The notes under the pieces are model-generated. The model was given only the letters and a program-made list of their open reading frames with translations. It had not been told where the DNA came from and did not search any database. Shown in pieces: positions 57,365 through 64,000 of a stretch of DNA of 64,000 nucleotides (within the stretch, counting starts at the first letter, position 1; every line of letters begins with the position of its first letter). Source of the DNA: Anaerolineales bacterium. GTDB lineage: Bacteria; Chloroflexota; Anaerolineae; Anaerolineales; UBA4823. The stretch lies in NCBI GenBank assembly GCA_020060465.1, contig JAGVAD010000024.1:1-64000 (forward strand). The letters are read 5' to 3'. The position numbers were made by a program, and so were the translations under genes.

Positions 57365-60289
57365 ATGTCACAAGATGTTATTCGAGTAGTTGGCGCGCGC
57401 GAGCATAATCTCAAGAACATCACTGTGGAGATCCCGCGCGATAAGCTGGTCGTGATCACCGGCCTATCCGGGTCTGGCAAATCCTCTCTGGCGTTCGACA
57501 CCATCTTCGCTGAGGGTCAGCGGCGCTACGTCGAATCGCTTTCTGCTTACGCCCGGCAATTTCTGGGTCAAATGGAAAAACCGGATGTTGATTACATCGA
57601 AGGTCTTTCCCCGGCGGTTTCGATTGACCAAAAAGGCGCTTCGCACAACCCGCGCTCCACCGTAGGGACGGTGACCGAAATCTATGATTATTTGCGTCTG
57701 CTCTTCGCACGCGCTGGCGTTCCGCACTGTCCTGTCTGCGGGCGAGAAGTGTCGCGCCAATCGGCGCAGGAGATCGTAGATGAGGTGCTGCGACTGCCGG
57801 AAGGGGCGCGGCTGTTATTGCTCGCCCCGCTGGTGCGCGGTCGAAAGGGAACACATCAGGCTGTGCTGGAAGAAATCCGCAAAGCCGGCTTTGTGCGAGC
57901 GCGCGTGGATGGGCAGGTGTACGAGCTGGACGAAGACATCCAGATGGACCGCTACAAAATCCACACCATTGAAGCGGTGGTTGACCGCCTGGTGATCCAC
58001 ACTCCTGGAAACGAGGAAGAAGCGCAATCCGCGCTCTCCCGGTTGACCGACTCGGTGGAAACAGCGCTGAAGTTTGGCGAAGGATACATGACAGTGCATT
58101 GGATGAACCCGCCCTCCCAACCGACCAGCGAAGCGCCAGAGGGCGGGAGAGAACAGGGCCGCGACCTGCACTTTTCAGAGCATCTGGCCTGCCCGGAGCA
58201 TGGTTCGGTGTTACCGGAGATTGAGCCGCGCACATTTTCCTTCAACACGCCGCATGGCGCCTGCCCAGATTGCCAGGGGCTGGGCGGCAAGCTGGAGATT
58301 GATCCAGACTTGCTCATCCCTAACCGCGATCTGTCGCTTAATGAAGGCGCGATCGTGGCTTCCGAATGGCGCGGGCCGCGTGAAGAAGGCGGCTATTACT
58401 GGCAGGCGCTGGAAGCTGTAGCCAGACATTACCACATCAATTTAGATGATCCGGTGCGGAAAATCCCGCCGGAGAAACTGGATGTAATTCTGTATGGCAC
58501 CAAAGGGCAGGAAGTAACCATTCATTACCACAACAAGGACGGGCGGCAATCCACCTTCCGCATGGCTTTTGAAGGCGTGATCGGCAACCTGCAGCGCCGT
58601 TACAACGAGACCGGTTCGGATTATATGCGAGAACGCATCGCCGAATTGATGAGCGAGCAGATCTGCCCCACCTGCAATGGAGCGCGCCTGCGTCAGGAAG
58701 CGCTGGCTGTCACCGTGGATGGATTTAATATTGTTGAAGTCACCCAGTGGCCGGTGAACCGCACGCTGGAATGGGTGCGCAAATTGAGCGGCCCCGACAC
58801 GTCACTCACCCCACGCCAACAGGCCATCGCTGAACGCATCTTGAAAGAGATCCAGGCGCGCCTGGGTTTTCTGGTAGATGTGGGATTGGATTATCTGACC
58901 CTACAGCGTTCGGCCTCGACGCTTTCCGGCGGCGAAGCGCAACGCATTCGCCTGGCGACGCAGATCGGCTCGCGATTGATGGGCGTGCTCTACGTGCTGG
59001 ACGAACCCTCCATTGGTCTGCACCCGCGCGATAATAATCGGCTGCTGAATACGCTAAAGGGGTTACGCGATCTGGGCAACACCGTCCTGGTAGTAGAGCA
59101 TGACACAGAAACCATCCTCTCCGCAGATTGGATTGTGGACCTGGGTCCACGCGCCGGCGAACATGGCGGGCGCGTGATCGCCGAGGGGCAGGTAAAAGAC
59201 ATTCTCGAAGCTCCGGAATCGCTCACCGGCGCCTATCTTTCTGGTCGTTTGAAAGTGCCCATCCCCGAAAGGCGGCGCAACGGAAACGGGAAATACCTGC
59301 AAATCATCGGCGCGCGCGAACACAACCTCAAGAATATCAACGTACGCATCCCTCTGGGCAAACTGGTGTGCATCACCGGCGTCTCCGGGTCGGGAAAATC
59401 CACCTTAATGGTGGAAATCCTGTATAAGGCTCTGGCGCGCGCTCTGAACGGCGCTCATACTCAGCCCGGCGAGTACGAACGCATCGAAGGCCTGGAATAC
59501 CTGGACAAGATCATCAACATTGACCAGTCGCCTATCGGGCGTACCCCGCGTTCCAACCCGGGTACGTACACCGGTCTCTTCGATCAGATTCGTCAATTAT
59601 TCGCCGAGTTGCCGGAAAGCAAAGTGCGCGGCTATAAGCCCGGGCGTTTCTCTTTCAATGTGCATGGCGGGCGCTGTGAGGCCTGCCAGGGGCAGGGGCA
59701 ACTGCGCATCGAAATGCAGTTCCTACCGGATGTGTACGTGCCGTGCGACGTTTGTCATGGGGCGCGCTTCAACCGTGAGACGCTGCAGGTGCGTTTTAAA
59801 GACCTGAATATTTCCGAGGTTCTTGATCTGACAGTGGATGAGGGTCTGGAGCTGTTCTCCGCCTTTCCGGCCATGGTCAGCCGTTTGCAGACACTACAAG
59901 ATGTGGGGCTGGGGTACATCCGCATTGGGCAGCCTGCGCCGACCCTGTCCGGCGGCGAAGCGCAGCGCGTCAAGCTGGCGCGCGAGCTGTCCAAACGCGC
60001 CACCGGGCGCACACTCTATGTTCTGGATGAGCCATCGGTCGGCCTGCATGCCGCGGACGTCCACAAGTTGATCGAGGTGTTGCAGCGCCTGGTGGATGCC
60101 GGCAACAGTGTATTAATCATCGAGCATAACCTGGATATTATCAAGGTCGCTGATTATTTGATTGACCTGGGGCCAGAGGGCGGCGATCGCGGCGGAGAGA
60201 TTGTAGCGGAGGGCACGCCCGAGGAGGTATGCGCTCTGGACAATTCTTACACCGGGCAATACTTGCGCCCGTTTATATGCCGGAAATAA
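57365..60289 (+). CDS. uvrA: Excinuclease ABC subunit A
   Basis: [37 protein letters not shown]; two ABC signatures [24 protein letters not shown]; zinc motifs. Confidence 0.98.
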   Translation: MSQDVIRVVGAREHNLKNITVEIPRDKLVVITGLSGSGKSSLAFDTIFAEGQRRYVESLSAYARQFLGQMEKPDVDYIEGLSPAVSIDQKGASHNPRSTVGTVTEIYDYLRLLFARAGVPHCPVCGREVSRQSAQEIVDEVLRLPEGARLLLLAPLVRGRKGTHQAVLEEIRKAGFVRARVDGQVYELDEDIQMDRYKIHTIEAVVDRLVIHTPGNEEEAQSALSRLTDSVETALKFGEGYMTVHWMNPPSQPTSEAPEGGREQGRDLHFSEHLACPEHGSVLPEIEPRTFSFNTPHGACPDCQGLGGKLEIDPDLLIPNRDLSLNEGAIVASEWRGPREEGGYYWQALEAVARHYHINLDDPVRKIPPEKLDVILYGTKGQEVTIHYHNKDGRQSTFRMAFEGVIGNLQRRYNETGSDYMRERIAELMSEQICPTCNGARLRQEALAVTVDGFNIVEVTQWPVNRTLEWVRKLSGPDTSLTPRQQAIAERILKEIQARLGFLVDVGLDYLTLQRSASTLSGGEAQRIRLATQIGSRLMGVLYVLDEPSIGLHPRDNNRLLNTLKGLRDLGNTVLVVEHDTETILSADWIVDLGPRAGEHGGRVIAEGQVKDILEAPESLTGAYLSGRLKVPIPERRRNGNGKYLQIIGAREHNLKNINVRIPLGKLVCITGVSGSGKSTLMVEILYKALARALNGAHTQPGEYERIEGLEYLDKIINIDQSPIGRTPRSNPGTYTGLFDQIRQLFAELPESKVRGYKPGRFSFNVHGGRCEACQGQGQLRIEMQFLPDVYVPCDVCHGARFNRETLQVRFKDLNISEVLDLTVDEGLELFSAFPAMVSRLQTLQDVGLGYIRIGQPAPTLSGGEAQRVKLARELSKRATGRTLYVLDEPSVGLHAADVHKLIEVLQRLVDAGNSVLIIEHNLDIIKVADYLIDLGPEGGDRGGEIVAEGTPEEVCALDNSYTGQYLRPFICRK

Positions 60290-60509
60290 CCCGCTGCGAA
60301 CCTCTGGGTTGAGGCGCGGCCGCTTTTGACTCGTGCCGTGCTGGGCAGCGGCATAGGTTACCCGCAGCCCGAAATAGAGGTTTTTTGGCTTTTTTGGCCT
60401 TCCCTTGCGATTGTGTTTAAAAGATGGCATAATTAGACTTCTGTAAACTGCGGGAGAAAGTCCCTCAGTTTGACGTTGATATAAAAATTAACAGGAGAGA
60501 GTGATTACG

Positions 60510-61571
60510 ATGTTAAAGACCTTTACAATGAGGCTGGCTGCCTTGCTGGTTCTGTCCAGCCTTGTGTTATCCGCTTGTTCTTCCCTGGGCGGCCCTACCC
60601 CCACCGAGGTTGAAATCGTCTTCGACCCGGCGCAGATCCAGACGCAGGAAGCTGCTTCGCCTCAACCCACCCCCACTTTGCGGCCCACATCCACCCCTAC
60701 GCCAGAACCGGCGATTCCCCCCACGCCTACCAACACATTGGATCCATATCACACATTGATCTTCGAGGGCGTTCAATTGCGCGAGCAAGAGAAATTTGAA
60801 GAATCGTTAGCAAAATTGAACGAAGCTGTCCAAATGGATCCGGCCAACCCGAAAGGTTATATTGAGCGCGGCATTACGTATGTCGCCATGCAACGTTTGG
60901 ATGAAGCCATCACTGAGTTCAATTTCGCCTTGAATTACGACCCCAACTCTGCGGAAGCCTACAACGCCCGCGGCAACGCCTGGGTGCAAAAGAATCAATA
61001 CAACCAGGCGATTAAAGACTTCAGCAAAGCCATTGAACTGCAACCCGACTTTGCCAAGGCCTATACCAATCGGGCGATTACCTACATGTTACAAGGCAAC
61101 GTTGAGGAAAGCCTGAAAGATTTCACCAAAGTCGTCGAGTTGAGACCGGATGACCCGGAGGCCTATTTCAATCGTGGCCAGGCTTATATCAACGCTGCCA
61201 ACAAGTTTGAAGATGCGCTTTATGTTGAACTATGCATCGCCGATTTCACCCAGGCTATCGCCATTTACCCGGACAACCCCGACAGCTATTTCAACCGAGG
61301 TTTATGCAATTCTATCAAGGGGAATATTGTGCGAAGCATGGAAGACTACAATAAAGCTATCAGCCTGGATGCAAATCAGGCGAAGTATTATCTCTATCGC
61401 GCCTTGCTTTACCCGGATCTGGGCACTTTGGAACAAGCTTTGAGCGACGCGCAAAAAGTTATCGAGCTGGCGCAAGATAATGATTTGCGCCAGGTGGCGG
61501 AGCAAATGCTGACCGCCATCCCCAAGACGCCCACCCCAACCGCCGGCCCCACTCCAACGCCATTGGATTAG
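60510..61571 (+). CDS. TPR-repeat lipoprotein
   Basis: Lipobox LVLSACS, Pro/Thr linker, multiple TPRs (AEAYNARGNAWVQKNQYNQAIKDFSKAIELQPDFAKAYTNRA). Confidence 0.9.
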   Translation: MLKTFTMRLAALLVLSSLVLSACSSLGGPTPTEVEIVFDPAQIQTQEAASPQPTPTLRPTSTPTPEPAIPPTPTNTLDPYHTLIFEGVQLREQEKFEESLAKLNEAVQMDPANPKGYIERGITYVAMQRLDEAITEFNFALNYDPNSAEAYNARGNAWVQKNQYNQAIKDFSKAIELQPDFAKAYTNRAITYMLQGNVEESLKDFTKVVELRPDDPEAYFNRGQAYINAANKFEDALYVELCIADFTQAIAIYPDNPDSYFNRGLCNSIKGNIVRSMEDYNKAISLDANQAKYYLYRALLYPDLGTLEQALSDAQKVIELAQDNDLRQVAEQMLTAIPKTPTPTAGPTPTPLD

Positions 61572-61580
61572 AGTCTCTAG

Positions 61581-61694
61581 GTGGTTCTCTCGCTAAATTC
61601 ACAGCATATTGCCCTCATCTCTTCCCATGTTAGGAGAGGGGAAGGGGCAGGGGTTGGGGCGAGGGGTAACTCAAAGATATAGCGAGAATACCAC
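61581..61694. mobile_element. MITE-like element with terminal inverted repeats
   Basis: GTGGTTCTCTCGCTAAAT (61581-61598) / ATATAGCGAGAATACCAC (61677-61694) imperfect TIRs around G-rich core. Confidence 0.6.
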
Positions 61695-61707
61695 TAAGAT
61701 ACTGTTT

Positions 61708-61749
61708 CTTGCGGAGAGCCTCTGACATCAGCTCTCCGCAAGCTTTTTT
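61708..61749 (+). terminator. Rho-independent terminator
   Basis: cttgcggagagc ... gctctccgcaag followed by cttttttc. Confidence 0.9.
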
Positions 61750-61827
61750 CAAGATGAAGGTGAAAATACATGCCACGCTTCTTTAAGAAACAGTTAAGAA
61801 TATACAGAAAATTGATTAGCAAAAGTA

Positions 61828-61856
61828 TTGACTCTGGTTAAGCGTTGTGCTATAAT
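61828..61856 (+). promoter_or_regulatory. Strong sigma70-type promoter
   Basis: TTGACT - 17 nt - TATAAT. Confidence 0.85.
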
Positions 61857-61915
61857 TTTTTTCGTACGGACAATCCTAAGTTCATGACACTATCAGTAAA
61901 AAGGAGAATGTCAAG

Positions 61916-62533
61916 ATGAAGAAAGTTTCTTTGCTCATCCTGCTGGCCATCGTGCTGTCAACCATGCTGATGGCGGCGGTCCCGACCAAGATGGTGCGCC
62001 TGACCGTCATCAATAAGTCTGGCTATGACGTTTTCATCAAGCTCACCGGTTCGGCAGTGACGGATGCGTTCTATTACCTGACCATCCCCAGCGGCGACCG
62101 CGACGCGCCAACCATCAAGGTCTTCACCATCATGAGCGACCTGTATGATCGCGAGACCTGGCAGTGCGACGGCGTCAAGAGCAGCGGCATCCTGATCGTG
62201 GATGGCAACATCCGCCTGACCTTCACCCCCTGCGGCGAATTCAGGACCTACTGCTATTACTATGATGCAGGTCTCGCCTTCTTGGGCAAGGACATCTGCG
62301 GCCGCTTTGCTCCGCTGGGCTGGACCTATGCATTCACCAGCACCGCTTGGCGTGTTGCCGGCGAGCCCCGCATGGAGAAGGTGACCTACTTCCGCTATCT
62401 GCAGTATGGCGATCCCGACTGGTCCCTGGCTTTTCTCTACAACGGCTTCTGGACCACCGGCTGCACCACCCTCTTCTGGCGCTCCCGCACCTGGCTGACC
62501 CCCACCGGTTGCTCCTGGCGCTATCAGTACTAA
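61916..62533 (+). CDS. Small secreted protein of unknown family
   Basis: N-terminal signal peptide MKKVSLLILLAIVLSTMLMAAVP; aaaggag RBS; strongly G/C-ending codon choice; eight Cys, W/Y-rich C-terminus. Confidence 0.85.
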   Translation: MKKVSLLILLAIVLSTMLMAAVPTKMVRLTVINKSGYDVFIKLTGSAVTDAFYYLTIPSGDRDAPTIKVFTIMSDLYDRETWQCDGVKSSGILIVDGNIRLTFTPCGEFRTYCYYYDAGLAFLGKDICGRFAPLGWTYAFTSTAWRVAGEPRMEKVTYFRYLQYGDPDWSLAFLYNGFWTTGCTTLFWRSRTWLTPTGCSWRYQY

Positions 62534-62594
62534 GCCGATGGCAACTGGCTGAGAGGTTCATAATCCCAGCCGGATGAACAAAACTGAATAAGCA

Positions 62595-62625
62595 ATCGGG
62601 GCCTCGTGATCCACGAGGCCCCGAT
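62595..62625. terminator. Perfect 14-bp hairpin without U-tract
   Basis: ATCGGGGCCTCGTG-atc-CACGAGGCCCCGAT. Confidence 0.6.
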
Positions 62626-62642
62626 GTGGTTAAATGGAAAGC

Positions 62643-62727
62643 GTTCGGAAATTCCCCCCACCCCTATTCCCCCTTCCCAGCGGGAAGGTAAGCCAGGGGG
62701 GATGGGTAAGAAAGACGGTTTCCGAAC
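62643..62727. mobile_element. Second MITE-like element
   Basis: GTTCGGAAA (62643-62651) / TTTCCGAAC (62719-62727) TIRs around C/G-rich palindromic core. Confidence 0.5.
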
Positions 62728-62829
62728 ATTCTCAATGATATAATCTGAGTTGACTCCGAGGCGCAAAGGTCACAAGCAAGCGTTGTGGGCGATGCGCCTT
62801 TTAAATGCCAGGATGGACTGATTGAGAAT

Positions 62830-63891
62830 ATGTTGGAAAAGCTGAAAGCAATCGAAGAACGGTACGAAGAAATCAATCATTTATTGATGGAAACCGGCAA
62901 CGACTACCAGCGCGCCGCCGAACTGGGTATGGAACGCGCCGAACTGGAACCTATCGTGCACAAGGCGCAGGAATATCGCCAGGCGCTAACGCGCCTGGAA
63001 GAAGCGCGCAGCCTGCGCGAGAGCGAAGATGAAGAACTGCATCTGCTGGCGCAAGCCGAGATCGAGGAATTGGAACCGCAAATCGAACGCCTGGAGGCCG
63101 AGATTAAGGGTCTGCTCTTGCCCAAAGACCCGCGCGACCAGCGCAATGTAATCATGGAAATCCGCGCCGGCGCCGGCGGGGACGAGGCAGCTTTATTCGC
63201 CGCCGATCTGTTTCGCATGTATTCGCGCTACGCTGAGCGACAGGGCTGGACGGTGGAGGTGCTTTCCGCCAATGAGATCGGCATCGGCGGCTACAAAGAA
63301 ATCATCTTCATGGTCAAGGGGCGCGGTGCATATTCGCGCCTCAAATACGAGTCGGGCGTCCATCGCGTACAACGCGTGCCGGTCACCGAAGCCTCCGGCC
63401 GCATTCACACCTCTACAGCCACGGTAGCCGTTCTGGCAGAGGTGGACGAGGTCGAAGTAGATATTCCCGAAAGCGACATCCGCATGGATGTTTATAAATC
63501 GGCCGGCGCCGGCGGACAGAATGTGCAAAAGAACGCCACCGCAGTACGCATCACCCATATTCCCACCGGCATCGTAGTCGCCTGCCAGGATGAGCGTTCG
63601 CAATTGCAGAACCGGCTGCGGGCGATGAGCATCCTGCGCGCCCGATTATACGAGATCGAACAGGAAAAGCTGCGCCAGGAAGTAGATGAAACCCGCCGCT
63701 CTCAGGTAGGCACCGGCGATCGGTCGGAGAAGATCCGCACTTATAATTATCCACAGTCGCGCGTCACCGATCACCGCATCAACCTATCGAACTATAACCT
63801 TCCGGCGGTGATGGAAGGGTATATTGACGAATTTATCGAAGAACTGGCTTTGCAGGACGAAACCGAACGTCTGGCGACCATTGGGGAATGA
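62830..63891 (+). CDS. prfA: Peptide chain release factor 1
   Basis: GGQ motif SAGAGGQNVQKNATAVRITHIPTGIVVACQDERSQ; RVPVTEASGRIHTS; ATG 62830. Confidence 0.96.
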   Translation: MLEKLKAIEERYEEINHLLMETGNDYQRAAELGMERAELEPIVHKAQEYRQALTRLEEARSLRESEDEELHLLAQAEIEELEPQIERLEAEIKGLLLPKDPRDQRNVIMEIRAGAGGDEAALFAADLFRMYSRYAERQGWTVEVLSANEIGIGGYKEIIFMVKGRGAYSRLKYESGVHRVQRVPVTEASGRIHTSTATVAVLAEVDEVEVDIPESDIRMDVYKSAGAGGQNVQKNATAVRITHIPTGIVVACQDERSQLQNRLRAMSILRARLYEIEQEKLRQEVDETRRSQVGTGDRSEKIRTYNYPQSRVTDHRINLSNYNLPAVMEGYIDEFIEELALQDETERLATIGE

Positions 63892-63914
63892 AAAGCCCTG
63901 CATCTGAGTGATCC

Positions 63915-64000
63915 TTGATTTATCCCACCTCTGTTCTGTCCAGCGTTACGCAACGGCTTAGCAGCGTCAGTGAAAGCGCTGCGCTGGATGCCCAGGTGTT
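63915..64000 (+). CDS. prmC: Start of PrmC/HemK release-factor glutamine methyltransferase (truncated by window)
   Basis: TTG start frame MIYPTSVLSSVTQRLSSVSESAALDAQV, directly downstream of prfA. Confidence 0.6.
   Translation, partial: MIYPTSVLSSVTQRLSSVSESAALDAQV

Noticed and set aside
1-64000. CRISPR arrays
   Set aside because: No regularly spaced direct repeats seen by eye; the repeats found are palindromic and unspaced.

Overview
The window looks like a chromosomal segment of a Chloroflexota (Anaerolineae-like) genome; this lineage call is inferred from gene content, not computed. Housekeeping genes include metH, recR, ybaB, dnaX, lipA, queG, uvrA, prfA and the start of prmC. Main accessory regions: (1) at the left edge, a translationally coupled cassette of a DUF1156-type DNA methylase, a HEPN-like protein, a gamma-glutamylcyclotransferase-like protein and a DUF499 ATPase, followed by an AbiEii-type nucleotidyltransferase pair. 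(2) A 14-gene minus-strand sugar/sugar-acid catabolic locus (28.4-43.0 kb) with two complete ribose-type ABC transporters and an IclR regulator. (3) A reductive-dehalogenase-like protein without a recognisable export signal or partner. (4) A five-gene run of tiny ORFs (46.8-48.1 kb) sharing a short N-terminal motif and a GVWYxDRSGxCG repeat. (5) Three tandem C39-like peptidase/TPR paralogues. (6) A highly codon-biased small secreted protein flanked by two MITE-like elements. An unannotated intergenic element at 16.65-16.80 kb has two hairpins with C7 runs in their loops and a Rho-independent terminator; it resembles the actinobacterial 6C RNA. I saw no tRNA, rRNA, CRISPR array or transposase gene.
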